From positions 1 through 64,000 of the forward strand of contig CAIPGC010000106.1 in NCBI GenBank assembly GCA_903864505.1: a DNA stretch of 64,000 nucleotides, written 5' to 3'. Within the stretch, counting starts at the first letter, position 1. Each line of letters starts with the position of its first letter. This document shows positions 7,927 to 17,936 of this stretch, piece after piece. Source of the stretch: an uncultured beta proteobacterium. GTDB lineage: Bacteria; Pseudomonadota; Gammaproteobacteria; Burkholderiales; Burkholderiaceae_C. A program made the translations under genes and the position numbers. The notes beneath the pieces were generated by a model. That model did no database searches. It was not told the DNA's origin and saw only the letters and a program-made list of their open reading frames with translations.

Positions 7927-9828
7927 CTATGGTGTGAGCGATGTTCTGAGCCGGTGTACGTCAAACTCGCTCACCGCCGGGGCCTGGTTGCCCCAACCGG
8001 TTCGGATGTAGGTCAATGCCGCCGCTATTTCCTTGTTGCCCAGTTGCAGCATGAACGGTGGCATGCCAAAGGGTCGCGGGTTGCTGGCGGTGGCCGGTGC
8101 AAAACCGCCATACAGGACGGTGAGAATCAAGTTGTTGGTGTTGGCCAGCACGACCGCGCGATTGCGGGCCAGCGCCGGATACGCCTTGGGCTGTCCCTGG
8201 CCCGATGTTCCGTGGCACCCGGCACAGTGCTTTTCATAGACTTGCTGGCCCGTCCCGACGCTGGGTTCCATGGCGGGCACCCTTCGGTCGGCCGTACTGT
8301 CCGGCACAATCGGCAGTGATTTCAGGTAGCGCGCCATGGACAGCGCGTCGGCGCTCGTCAAATACTGGGTGCCGTGCAGCACCACCTCCGCCATCGGGCC
8401 ACTGGCGACACCCTGAGAAGAAGTGCCGGTGGTCAGCAGCGCGGCGATGTCTTCCAGCTGCCAGTCGGCGACCGATGCCTGGGTCGGGTGGGTGAGCGAT
8501 GGTGCGTACCAGTGGTTGGCGGGCAGGGTTGTGCCCGATGCGCTGGCATCGCGCGAAATTGCGCCCAGCGCGTTACGTTTGGCGTGGCATTCGTAACAGT
8601 GGCCCAAACCCTGCACCAGATAGGCGCCGCGTTGCAGGTCCGCATCGGCGGGTGCTTGCGCAATTTCGACGATGGGTGCCCCCGGCGTAAAGAACAGGGC
8701 ACGCCACACGCCCAGCGCAGCCTGTGTGCTGTAGGGCCAGCGCAAGGTGTGGGCGGGCGGGGTCTGCGCGGAAGCAGGTACGGCGCGCAAAAAAGCAAAC
8801 AGCGCATCCGAGTCGTCGCGGGTGATCAGCGTGTAACTGGTGTAGGGAAAGGCCGGATAGAGCCAGCGCCCGTTTTTAGACTTTCCATGGTGCAGCGCGT
8901 TCCAGAAATCGTCGGCGCTCCACTGGCCGATGCCAAAGGCAGGGTCTGGCGTGATGTTGCTGGAAAACACCGTGCCGAAGGGCGTGTCAATGCCTCGCCC
9001 ACCCGCATACGCAGCGCCGCCACGGGCGGTGTGGCACAGGGCGCAGTTGCCAATGCGGGCCAGGTAGGTCCCGCGCGCGACTTGCGCCGGCGGGACCGAA
9101 GCAGTCGCCTCTGCGCGGGCATCGCTGCCGCACTCAATCGCGGCAACGCCGGGCGCCAATGCAGGTCTGCTGGTCGCCGCTCTGGCATGGGGCGGTGGTG
9201 CTTGCGAAGCCAGCCAACTGGTGATGGCACTGATGTCGGAGGCATCGAGTTTTTGCGCAATGCGAGCCATGCAGTCCGGTGTCCGGGCGTGACGCTGTCC
9301 GGTTTTCCAGCCACCCAACTGGGCGTTCAGATAGTCCCGCGGCAGGCCCATCAGTCCCGGGGTGCTGGGAAGAACGCCGGTCAGCGCCGTGCCGTGGCAC
9401 TGGCTGCAGGCGGGAATGCCCAGCGCTTCATCGCCCTGACTGGCCAATAGCTTTCCCCGCGCCAGCACGGCCGGAGTTGCCGAAGCTGCGATGGGGGGTG
9501 CATAGGGCAGATCGAGTTCTGAAAAGTATTGGGCAATGGCGCCAAGATAGGGCGTACTGAGTCGGTCCAGCAGGCCCGTCATCAGGGGGTAATGCCGGCT
9601 GCGACCCGCGCGAAAGCTTTCCAGTTGGTTGTACAAGTAGCCGGCCGGCTTGCCTGCCAGTCGGGGGTAGTAGCCGTCCGGCCCGGCGCGTCCCTGCTCG
9701 CCATGGCATGCCGTGCAGGCCAGCGTGCGTTCGGCCATACTGTCTTCAAAGGCGCGTGCGTGAGCCGCCTGGTACAAGGCAAGGACGCACGCCAGCGCAG
9801 GGAAAAAGCGTCTGCATAAGCCGTTCAT
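7927..9828 (-). CDS. Penta-heme c-type cytochrome (diheme c4-like part plus triheme alcohol-dehydrogenase-subunit-like part)
   Basis: Signal peptide and five CxxCH motifs: CTACH, CSQCH, CALCH, CYECH, CAGCH. Confidence 0.9.
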   Translation of the reverse strand: MNGLCRRFFPALACVLALYQAAHARAFEDSMAERTLACTACHGEQGRAGPDGYYPRLAGKPAGYLYNQLESFRAGRSRHYPLMTGLLDRLSTPYLGAIAQYFSELDLPYAPPIAASATPAVLARGKLLASQGDEALGIPACSQCHGTALTGVLPSTPGLMGLPRDYLNAQLGGWKTGQRHARTPDCMARIAQKLDASDISAITSWLASQAPPPHARAATSRPALAPGVAAIECGSDARAEATASVPPAQVARGTYLARIGNCALCHTARGGAAYAGGRGIDTPFGTVFSSNITPDPAFGIGQWSADDFWNALHHGKSKNGRWLYPAFPYTSYTLITRDDSDALFAFLRAVPASAQTPPAHTLRWPYSTQAALGVWRALFFTPGAPIVEIAQAPADADLQRGAYLVQGLGHCYECHAKRNALGAISRDASASGTTLPANHWYAPSLTHPTQASVADWQLEDIAALLTTGTSSQGVASGPMAEVVLHGTQYLTSADALSMARYLKSLPIVPDSTADRRVPAMEPSVGTGQQVYEKHCAGCHGTSGQGQPKAYPALARNRAVVLANTNNLILTVLYGGFAPATASNPRPFGMPPFMLQLGNKEIAAALTYIRTGWGNQAPAVSEFDVHRLRTSLTP

Positions 9829-9883
9829 GACGCAAGCTTACTGCATGAAAAGTTTGTATTCAGTGCGCTGGTAGCATGCCCGT

Positions 9884-11446
9884 ATGCAAAGCTCAGATGG
9901 AACCGACCTCGAGGCGTTTGGCACCGCCATTGTGTTGTGCACGCTGAACGCAAAATTCATCCATGCGTCACTTGGTTTGCGTTACCTGCAGGCCAACATG
10001 GGCGCGTTGTCTGGCCAGACAACGTTGTGCGAATTCACCATTGCACGTGATCCGCAGGACATGGTCGATGCACTGTTGGCACTACAGCCGAAGATCATAG
10101 GCCTCGGCGTTTACATCTGGAACGTGGTGCAGACGACCGACCTGGTGCGCAGGCTCAAGGAGCGCCAGCCAGAAGTGATCGTGGTTCTCGGTGGACCGGA
10201 GGTCAGCCATGAAACTTCCGGGCAGGCCATCGTGATGCTGGCTGATTTTGTCATCACGGGTTGGGGCGATGTTAGTTTTCCGAAGTTGTGCCAATCCCTG
10301 TTGCAGGGACCACCACCGTTGACGAAGATCATCGCCGGCGAGCAACCTGCGCTGGATGCCATTGTGCTGCCGTACACGCACTACACCGAGGCCGACCTGG
10401 CGAACCGCCTGCTCTATGTCGAGGCTTCGCGTGGCTGTCCTTTTCACTGCGAGTTCTGCCTGAGTGCGATGGACGAGACGGCGTGGGCATTTGATCTGGA
10501 GAGACTTCTGGCTGCGCTGGATGCGCTGTACCAGCGGGGCGCACGCAACTTCAAGTTTGTGGACCGCACCTTCAATCTCAAGACCCGTAGCGCGGTGCGC
10601 ATTCTGCAGTTCTTCCTGGACCGCATGGCGCCAGGGCTGTTGGTGCACTTTGAGGTCATACCCGACCACTTGCCAGATGCGTTGAAAGAGCCGATTTCCC
10701 GCTTTCCGCCGGGTACGCTGCAGTTGGAGGTGGGGGTGCAGACATTCAACGCCGAAGTACAGCAGCGCATTGCGCGCAGACAGAACAATGCCCGAACCGA
10801 ATTCAACCTGCACTGGCTGTTGCAGCACAGTCAGGCCCATGTGCACGCCGATTTGATCTTTGGGCTGCCCGGTGAAACGCTGCAGAGCTTTGCATCAGGG
10901 TTTGATCGCCTGCAGGCGTTGGGCCCCCACGAGATTCAGCTTGGTCTGCTCAAGCGCTTGCGCGGCGCCCCCATTGCACGACACACTCAGGCGCATCGCA
11001 TGGTGTACGGTGCCGAACCGCCCTACACGGTGCAGCAGACCGGTGTGCTGGATGCGGCAACGGTGGCGCAATTTGTACGCCTGGCGCGTTACTGGGATTT
11101 GGTGGCGAATTCGGGGCGCTTTCCCCGGACCTTGCGCCTGCTGTTGCAAGGGCCGTCGGCCTTTGCCGCTCTTTGGGATTGGTCGGACTGGCTGTGGCGC
11201 CGTGGGGGCATCACCAGCGGGCTGACACCCGAGTACCTGGTGGATGCGTTGTGGAATTTTCTTAGGATCGACCGGGCACTGCCGGGGGAAGCTGTGCGCG
11301 ATGCGCTACTGTCCGACTATGTGGCCAGTGGCGCCCGCGCCAGCCCGGTGTGCCTGCGCGGTTACCTACCGGCACAGGGCGCCCCGGCAACCACAGGCCG
11401 ACCACCGCTGGCACGGCGCCAGCACCAGCACCAGCACAGAGGATGA
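9884..11446 (+). CDS. B12-binding domain radical SAM protein (DUF4080-type)
   Basis: LCTLNAKFIHASLGLRYLQANMG, GLGVYIWNVVQTTDLVRRLKERQPEVIVVLGGPEVSHE, CPFHCEFCLSAMDETAWAF radical SAM CxxxCxxC. Confidence 0.9.
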   Translation: MQSSDGTDLEAFGTAIVLCTLNAKFIHASLGLRYLQANMGALSGQTTLCEFTIARDPQDMVDALLALQPKIIGLGVYIWNVVQTTDLVRRLKERQPEVIVVLGGPEVSHETSGQAIVMLADFVITGWGDVSFPKLCQSLLQGPPPLTKIIAGEQPALDAIVLPYTHYTEADLANRLLYVEASRGCPFHCEFCLSAMDETAWAFDLERLLAALDALYQRGARNFKFVDRTFNLKTRSAVRILQFFLDRMAPGLLVHFEVIPDHLPDALKEPISRFPPGTLQLEVGVQTFNAEVQQRIARRQNNARTEFNLHWLLQHSQAHVHADLIFGLPGETLQSFASGFDRLQALGPHEIQLGLLKRLRGAPIARHTQAHRMVYGAEPPYTVQQTGVLDAATVAQFVRLARYWDLVANSGRFPRTLRLLLQGPSAFAALWDWSDWLWRRGGITSGLTPEYLVDALWNFLRIDRALPGEAVRDALLSDYVASGARASPVCLRGYLPAQGAPATTGRPPLARRQHQHQHRG

Positions 11447-11482
11447 TGCTCCCCCCCAGGAGCGGGGCAGGAGCACTTGGAC

Positions 11483-12520
11483 TTACTTCTTGCGCGCAGC
11501 GATGTCGCGTTCGGCGGCCTTGACCAGATCGACGCCCACCGTGTTCTTCCACTTGTCGTACACCGGGCGAGTCACCTTGACAAAGGCTTCGCGCTCGACC
11601 GGGCTCAATTGGGTCACGGTGACCCCCATCGCCGCGATGTCCTTGAGCAGGGGCTTGTCGGCTTCCACCAGGCCCTTGCGGGCCAGGGTGATCTCCTGCT
11701 TGCCGGAGTCGATCGCAGCCTGTCTGACGATGGCTTGGTCCGCCGCCGTCCAGGAGTTCCAGATCTCCTTGTTGACCACGAATACCAGCGGGTCGGCCAT
11801 GTAGCCCCAGGTGGTGACGAACTTCTGGCCCACGTTCTGCATCTTCAGGATGGTGAACAGGAATAGGGGGTTTTCCTGCCCGTCCACTGCGCCACTGGAG
11901 AGCGCCGGCTGCGCGTCGGCCCAACTCATTTGCGTGGGGTTTGCCCCCATGGCAGTGAACATGTCCGAGAAGATGGGGGATCCCACCACGCGGATCTTCA
12001 TGCCCTTGAGATCTTCAGGTGACTTGATGGCGCGCTTGGAGTTGGTCACTTCGCGGTAGCCGTTTTCACCCCAGGCCAGCGGCACCACCCCCGATTTGTC
12101 CAGCGTCTGGAAGATCTTCTTGCCAACTTCGCCCTGGGTCAGCGCATCGATGGCCGCGTAGTCGGGCATCAGGAATGGCAGCGAGAACAGGTTGAGTTCC
12201 TTCACCTGGGGCGACCAGTTGATGGTGGACCCCACGGCCATGTCGATAACACCCTGGCGCAGCGCGGAGAACTCGCGCGTCTGGTCGCCCTGAATCAGCG
12301 ACACGCCTGGATAAAGCTTGATATTGATGCGACCCTGGGTGCGCTCCTTCACAAGATCAGACCAGACCTTGCCGGCTGTGCCCCACGGCGTGGGGGGCCC
12401 CAGCACCAGCGACATGCGGTACTCGGTCTTGTAGGCTTCGGCAGCCGTTGCAGCTACCGAGAGCGCACCCAATGCTGCCGCAGCAGCAACCAGACCCACC
12501 AGTGTTCTACGCAATTTCAT
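11483..12520 (-). CDS. dctP: TRAP transporter substrate-binding protein DctP
   Basis: MKLRRTLVGLVAAAAALGALSVAATAAEAYKTEYRMSLVLGPPTPWGTAGKVWSDLVKERTQGRINIKLYPGVSLIQGD. Confidence 0.93.
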   Translation of the reverse strand: MKLRRTLVGLVAAAAALGALSVAATAAEAYKTEYRMSLVLGPPTPWGTAGKVWSDLVKERTQGRINIKLYPGVSLIQGDQTREFSALRQGVIDMAVGSTINWSPQVKELNLFSLPFLMPDYAAIDALTQGEVGKKIFQTLDKSGVVPLAWGENGYREVTNSKRAIKSPEDLKGMKIRVVGSPIFSDMFTAMGANPTQMSWADAQPALSSGAVDGQENPLFLFTILKMQNVGQKFVTTWGYMADPLVFVVNKEIWNSWTAADQAIVRQAAIDSGKQEITLARKGLVEADKPLLKDIAAMGVTVTQLSPVEREAFVKVTRPVYDKWKNTVGVDLVKAAERDIAARKK

Positions 12521-12561
12521 GTTGTATGTCTCCTTGTTGAAAATATAAAAAACTTGCCGGT

Positions 12562-13860
12562 TCAGTAGCCCAGATAGCGCGGCAGCCACAGTGCCAGTTC
12601 GGGCCAGATGATCACCGCCACCATCACCAAAAACATCGAGAAAAGCATCCAGCCAACCCAGCGCACCGTCTCTTCCATGCGCACATTGGCAATGCGGCAC
12701 GACACCATCAGGTTGACCGCCAGCGGTGGTGTGAATTGTCCGAGCGCGACCTTGAGCGTCAGGATCACACCAAACCACACCGGGTCCCAGTGGTAGAACT
12801 GGACGATGGGCCACAGCAGCGGCACGAAGATCAGGAAAATCGACACACCGTCGAGAAACATTCCCACCGTGATCAGCATCAGGATCAGCAGCGACAGCAC
12901 GCCGTACTCGCCCAGCCCGGAGTTGACGATGGCCCGTGTGACCGGGTCAATAACTCCCAGCGTCGACAGCGAGTAGGCAAAGATGCCTGCGAGCGAAACC
13001 ACCAGCAGGATGACCGCTGAGAGTTCACCCGACTCGCGCAGGATGGTGAACAGGTCGCGCACCTTGATCGTGCGGTGGACCGCCATGCCGACAAACAGAC
13101 CATAGAACACAGCCACCACCGCCGCTTCGGTCGGCGTAAACCAGCCCGCCCGCATGCCGCCCAGTATCAGCACCGGCGCAGCCAGGCCCCAGGTCGCTTC
13201 CTTGAAGCTTTGCCACAGCGCTGGGCGCGGCAGACTCGCTTCGAGTGCACCCATCTTGTGCTTGCGTGCCATCCAGACGGTGGGAACAATCAGCGCCAGA
13301 CCGGCCAGCACGCCGGGAATCATGCCCGCAGCAAACAGCGCAGGCACGGACGCGCCGGGCACCAGCACCGAATAGACGATGAAAGCCACCGAGGGCGGAA
13401 TGAGAATGTCGGTGGCTGCCGCCGCACCCACTACACTGGCCGAGAACGCCGCCGGGTAACCCGCGCGCGACATGGCGGCGATCATCACCGCGCCGACGGC
13501 AGCTGCATTGGCCGGGCCGGAGCCCGAAATACCACCCAAAAACATGGCCACCAGAATCGCCACCATGGGCAGCATGCCGGGGCCGCGTCCCACGATGGCC
13601 ACGGCGAAGTTGACCAGGCGTAGCGCCACGCCGGAGCGGTCGAAGATGGAGCCCACCAGCACAAACATGGGAATAGCCAGCAGCGGGTATTTGCCCAGCC
13701 CGGCGTAGAAGTTTTGCGGCACTGCCAGCAAGCCGAACCACATGGCGTCCGAATTGGCCAGGGCAATGCAGGCAGCGCCGGCCAGACCCAGCGCCGCGCC
13801 AATAGGCACCCCCAACAGCATCATGACCACGAAGGCCGTGAAGAGAAGGGTGGGAATCAT
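12562..13860 (-). CDS. dctM: TRAP transporter large permease DctM
   Basis: MIPTLLFTAFVVMMLLGVPIGAALGLAGAACIALA... GGISGSGPANAAAVGAVMIAAMSRAGYPAAFSASVVGAAAATDILIPPSVAFIVYS. Confidence 0.95.
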   Translation of the reverse strand: MIPTLLFTAFVVMMLLGVPIGAALGLAGAACIALANSDAMWFGLLAVPQNFYAGLGKYPLLAIPMFVLVGSIFDRSGVALRLVNFAVAIVGRGPGMLPMVAILVAMFLGGISGSGPANAAAVGAVMIAAMSRAGYPAAFSASVVGAAAATDILIPPSVAFIVYSVLVPGASVPALFAAGMIPGVLAGLALIVPTVWMARKHKMGALEASLPRPALWQSFKEATWGLAAPVLILGGMRAGWFTPTEAAVVAVFYGLFVGMAVHRTIKVRDLFTILRESGELSAVILLVVSLAGIFAYSLSTLGVIDPVTRAIVNSGLGEYGVLSLLILMLITVGMFLDGVSIFLIFVPLLWPIVQFYHWDPVWFGVILTLKVALGQFTPPLAVNLMVSCRIANVRMEETVRWVGWMLFSMFLVMVAVIIWPELALWLPRYLGY

Positions 13861-13888
13861 GGCAGAGCCCCCACGTTCGGTGCGGCGC

Positions 13889-14443
13889 TCACTCCCGACG
13901 CCCCCGGCGGACGAACAGGCCCAGGGCGCGTCCTGCGATGGCGATCGACATGACCGGGAGCCAGATCGTGTACCACCACTGCGGCACACCAATGCCGGGC
14001 GAGGTTTCACCGAACCGGATATCGTCCCATACCATGCGCATGCTCAGCACAGCGATCAGGGTAAACAGCAGAAAAACCATGATGGCGCCAAAACGCGCCA
14101 GTGCGCGCTGACGCGCCAGCGAGCCGCTGTCGGCAAAGTATTCGATGCGGATCTGCCGGTTGCGCGCCACCGACGCTGAACCGGCCACCAGCGACAGCAC
14201 GATCATCAGGAACACCGAAAATTCCTCGGTCCAGGCAAACGACTGGTCGGTGAAGTAGCGCACCAGCACATTGGCAAAGGTAATGAGTGACAGCAGTCCC
14301 ATGACGATGACGGTGAGCCAGTCTTCAATTTTCAGCGGAATGACCGTCACCTCGTCCTGCGCGGACGGGTCGGGTACCTCGATCGGTAAATGGGAGGGTT
14401 CGTGCAAGTGGGGCATGAAAGATCGCAGGGTGGGGCGGGTCAC
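13889..14443 (-). CDS. dctQ: TRAP transporter small permease DctQ
   Basis: Four TM helices, VRYFTDQSFAWTEEFSVFLMIVLSLVAGSASVARNRQIRIEYFAD; GTG start overlaps the upstream stop (an ATG at 14416 is also possible). Confidence 0.9.
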   Translation of the reverse strand: MTRPTLRSFMPHLHEPSHLPIEVPDPSAQDEVTVIPLKIEDWLTVIVMGLLSLITFANVLVRYFTDQSFAWTEEFSVFLMIVLSLVAGSASVARNRQIRIEYFADSGSLARQRALARFGAIMVFLLFTLIAVLSMRMVWDDIRFGETSPGIGVPQWWYTIWLPVMSIAIAGRALGLFVRRGRRE

Positions 14444-15390
14444 TTTAGCATGGCGCGTGCGGCCACGGCTACATCGTCGACCGAGATGTGCGACTGCGCT
14501 TCGAGCACCGGAGCATAGCCCACCGGGATGCGCGGGGCACCCAGCCGGCGCACCATGCAGCCGGTGGCTTCGGCGGCAGTGGCAGCAATCTCGGCACCAA
14601 AACCCGCCGCCTGCACGGCTTCATGCACCACCAGCAAGTGGCCAGTTTTGGCGCAGGAAGCAAGTACCGCATCGCGGTCCCAGGGCCAGATGGTTCGCAA
14701 ATCAATCAATTCGACTTCAACACCTTCTTGCGCCAGCATTTCGCTCGCCTGTGCGCAGGCATGCACCTGTTTGCTCCAACTCACCAGGGTCAAGTGCTGG
14801 CCGGTACGCAGTGTGGCGGCGCGTCCCAGTTTCACCGACTGCGCGGTGTCCACTTCGCCCTGCAAACCCCACAGCGTCTTGTGTTCCATGTACACCACCG
14901 GGTCGCCGCTCACCAATGCCGCACGCAGCAGGCTGTAGTTGTCCTGCGGGGTGGCCGGGCACACCACCACCACGCCAGGCAAATGGGCGAACCAGGTTTC
15001 CAGCGATTGCGTGTGCTGCGCGGCAGACGCGTCCCAGATGCCGATCGGCATCCGCATGACGAGCGGCACCCGACCCTGACCGCCAAACATGAAGCGGTTT
15101 TTGGCGGCCTGATTGACAATTTCGTCCATGCCACACAGGGCAAAGTCAACCACACGCATTTCGACCACCGGCCGTAACCCCGCCAGTGCCATGCCAACGC
15201 CCGCGCCCACAATTGCCGACTCACTGATAGGCGTGTCGATCACGCGCTCTGCACCAAACTCCTGTTGCAGCCCCTTGTATTGGCCGAAGATGCCTCCGCG
15301 TCCCACATCCTCGCCCAGCACCACCACATTGGCATCGGCAGCCATCTCGTGTTGCAAGGCCGACACCGCTGCCTGCGCATAGCTCATCAT
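14440..15390 (-). CDS. TPP-dependent dehydrogenase E1 component beta subunit (acetoin/pyruvate-type)
   Basis: MMSYAQAAVSALQHEMAADANVVVLGEDVGRGGIFGQYKGLQQEFGAERVIDTPISESAIVGAGVGMALAGLRPVVEM. Confidence 0.93.
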   Translation of the reverse strand: MMSYAQAAVSALQHEMAADANVVVLGEDVGRGGIFGQYKGLQQEFGAERVIDTPISESAIVGAGVGMALAGLRPVVEMRVVDFALCGMDEIVNQAAKNRFMFGGQGRVPLVMRMPIGIWDASAAQHTQSLETWFAHLPGVVVVCPATPQDNYSLLRAALVSGDPVVYMEHKTLWGLQGEVDTAQSVKLGRAATLRTGQHLTLVSWSKQVHACAQASEMLAQEGVEVELIDLRTIWPWDRDAVLASCAKTGHLLVVHEAVQAAGFGAEIAATAAEATGCMVRRLGAPRIPVGYAPVLEAQSHISVDDVAVAARAMLK

Positions 15391-16403
15391 CGCCACTGGC
15401 CTTCTCCCACAGTCTGTATGTCGGTAAATGCGCTGCTGGAGTCGGGCCAAGGGGCGGCTTCAGCGAGCGCCACTGCAGTCAGCACTTCTTGCTGTGCCTC
15501 GCGCTCGATTGCGTCCAGGTGCGTTGCACTGCTGCCTGGCAGGGTAAGGTAGTGTGCACGCGCCCGCACAATGGGGTCGGTCTGGAGTGCCGCCTCCAAT
15601 TCCTGCGCATCACGATAAGCCGCCGTGTCGACCGACACATGGCCTTTGACGCGGTAGGTGATGGCATGCAGCAAACGCGGACCGCGATCACTTCGCACCT
15701 GCCCCACCAGTTTTTCTGCGCAGGCATGGACCGCCAGCACATCATTGCCGTCCACCTGTTCGGCTGCGATATCCAGGCTCAAGGCACGCGCCGAAGCACC
15801 GGCACCGGCGGTCATGGGGCCACTGGCGGTGGTGGCGCTCCAGCGGTTGTCTTCGCAGATAAATAGCACTGGCAACTGGTAGACACGGGCCCAGTTAAGT
15901 GCCTCCAGGAATGGGCCGCGGTTGATGGCGCCATCACCAAAAAAACAGGCCGTGATTGCATCGCGGCGTTGCAGCTTTTGGGCATGCGCCGCACCCACTG
16001 CAATCGGCAATCCGGCAGCCACAACACCATTTGCCCCCAGCATGCCGACCGAGAAATCGGCGATGTGCATGGAGCCTCCCTTGCCGCCATTGGTGCCGCT
16101 GGACTTGCCAAACAACTCGGCCATCATGCGTTGGATATCCGCACCCTTGGCCAGCGTGTGGCCGTGGCCGCGATGGGTGGAAGTCAGGTAGTCACTGCGT
16201 CGCAAATGAGCGCACACCCCGGCTGGCACGGCTTCCTGCCCGGTGGAAAGGTGCAGCGGCCCGCGTACCTTGGCACTGCCGTCAGCCGACTTGCCGTAGG
16301 CGCTGACTCCGCCCTGGCTGGAAACCTCCGCCGCATTCTCGAACGCGCGAATGCGAACCATGCAGCGGTACAGTGCTGCCAACGTGTCTGCTTCTGTGCT
16401 CAA
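15387..16403 (-). CDS. TPP-dependent dehydrogenase E1 component alpha subunit (acetoin/pyruvate-type)
   Basis: YRCMVRIRAFENAAEVSSQGG, LTSTHRGHGHTLAKGADIQRMMAELFGKSSGTNGGKGGSMHIAD, FFGDGAINRGPFLEALNWA; TTG start proposed. Confidence 0.9.
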   Translation of the reverse strand: MSTEADTLAALYRCMVRIRAFENAAEVSSQGGVSAYGKSADGSAKVRGPLHLSTGQEAVPAGVCAHLRRSDYLTSTHRGHGHTLAKGADIQRMMAELFGKSSGTNGGKGGSMHIADFSVGMLGANGVVAAGLPIAVGAAHAQKLQRRDAITACFFGDGAINRGPFLEALNWARVYQLPVLFICEDNRWSATTASGPMTAGAGASARALSLDIAAEQVDGNDVLAVHACAEKLVGQVRSDRGPRLLHAITYRVKGHVSVDTAAYRDAQELEAALQTDPIVRARAHYLTLPGSSATHLDAIEREAQQEVLTAVALAEAAPWPDSSSAFTDIQTVGEGQWR

Positions 16404-16485
16404 TTTGTCTCCACCGCCATGAAACCACTGGGTCGTGATTGTAGAAGGCGCTTCGGCGCCGAATTCGGCGCTACAGTCAACCACT

Positions 16486-17124
16486 ATGAACTGGCAAGAA
16501 CTCTCCGCCCTGCTGGCACTGGCGACCGCCATGACTTTCACGCCAGGTCCCAACACAACCTTGTCCACCGCGCTGGCTGCCAACCATGGCCTGCGACGTG
16601 CTCTGCCATTTGTCTGCGCCGTGCCGGTTGGGTGGAGCGCGCTGCTGCTGGTGTGCTTTCTGGGGCTGGGGGCCCTGCTGCTGGCATTTCCGGTATTGCA
16701 GTGGACGGTCAAACTATTGGGGGTGGCGTACCTGCTTTGGCTGGCCTGGGGTCTGGCGCGTGTCAAGTCAATTGCAGCAGGCAGTGCCAGGCCCCAGTCG
16801 AATGTGCGTGCGTTGACCCTGTTCTGGCAAGGCGTGGCACTGCAGTTTGTCAATATCAAGGCATGGATGCTGGCGTTGGCCCTGATTGGCGGCTGGGTCA
16901 CCGGGCGCGCCGATGCGGGGCAACGCCTGGCGGTGGTGGTGCCGGTGATGCTGGTGTATGCCTTTGCCAGCAACTTGACCTATGCGCTGGTGGGCTCCCT
17001 GCTACGCACCTGGCTCGGTGGACCCGACGGCAGCGGGCATCGCCTGCGGTGGTTTAACCGCGCCATGGCGCTGGTGCTGCTGGCTACGGCCGCGTGGATG
17101 CTGGCATTGCCGCAGGCTACCTAG
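16486..17124 (+). CDS. LysE/RhtB family translocator
   Basis: MNWQELSALLALATAMTFTPGPNTTLSTALAANHGLRRALPFVCAVPVGWSALLL, multi-TM. Confidence 0.9.
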   Translation: MNWQELSALLALATAMTFTPGPNTTLSTALAANHGLRRALPFVCAVPVGWSALLLVCFLGLGALLLAFPVLQWTVKLLGVAYLLWLAWGLARVKSIAAGSARPQSNVRALTLFWQGVALQFVNIKAWMLALALIGGWVTGRADAGQRLAVVVPVMLVYAFASNLTYALVGSLLRTWLGGPDGSGHRLRWFNRAMALVLLATAAWMLALPQAT

Positions 17125-17773
17125 CCTTTTCTTTTTTGATGAGTGCCTCGTCGGCATCGCTGTAGGGACGATTGGCGCATTCAGCACGCCAGTCTTCGAG
17201 GCCGTAGTTGTGTTCTTCAATGCGGTGTTGCAGGGCTTTGGAGCGGGCGTTGCTGGCTTCAATGCGGGGATCGAACTGGGCCTTGGCGGCATTGAATGCG
17301 TCTTTGGCCGCATTGAAGTCATCGACGCGCTTCTTGTTGATCTCAATGCGCTCGTTGTAGGCAACCCGACGTGCTTCCGCCGCCTTGACCTCGGAGCGTT
17401 CAACCGGTTGCGCGAATTCCTTCGCGGCGATAACCAGTTCTTCCTGCTCTGTGACAACGGCCTTGGCCTCTGCCTTCAAGATCTCGGACCGTTTCAGTAG
17501 CGCGGCCTGGTCCGCGACCAGCCGACCATGCTCCTCCTCGAATTGAGCCTTTTCCGCCTTCAGCACCTCCGCTTCGGTCGCATTGTCGTCGTTGAGTTTG
17601 AAGCAGCGCCGGAGTTGATCCAGCGTCAGCAGCCTTGGCTTGGGCTGGGCCGCGCTGGCGGGGGCAACCGGTTTCTTGCCGGACGACTTGCCCGGCGCTG
17701 GCGCAACGGTTTGGGAAAACGCGGCTGAAGCGCCCAAGGCCGCAATACAGAGGGTGAACAGAAATTGTTTCAT
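17117..17773 (-). CDS. Secreted/periplasmic coiled-coil hypothetical protein
   Basis: MKQFLFTLCIAALGASAAFSQ signal peptide, then highly charged helical sequence with FNAAKDAFNAAKAQFD repeat and two Cys. Confidence 0.75.
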   Translation of the reverse strand: MKQFLFTLCIAALGASAAFSQTVAPAPGKSSGKKPVAPASAAQPKPRLLTLDQLRRCFKLNDDNATEAEVLKAEKAQFEEEHGRLVADQAALLKRSEILKAEAKAVVTEQEELVIAAKEFAQPVERSEVKAAEARRVAYNERIEINKKRVDDFNAAKDAFNAAKAQFDPRIEASNARSKALQHRIEEHNYGLEDWRAECANRPYSDADEALIKKEKAR

Positions 17774-17936
17774 GCGTTGTGTCCGTTTCTGGTGCCGATC
17801 ATGCGGCAAGGTTAACCCGGTGAGATACCCTCCTCCGGCCCGACCAGAATCATGCCATGCCAGCCGCAGCAGATGAAGCGCCCTGCCGATTGGGCGATAC
17901 TCGGTGGACTTCAGGGAAACTGGAGAGGGGGATCGA

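Noticed and set aside
11390-11465. cagcaccagcaccagcacc tandem repeat at the radical SAM C-terminus
   Set aside because: Short low-complexity tail only; no wider repeat structure.
16440-16485. Stem-forming gcgcttcggcgccgaattcggcgc before the LysE-type gene
   Set aside because: A short GC-rich hairpin of common type with no U-tract or second copy found; not enough to call a regulator.
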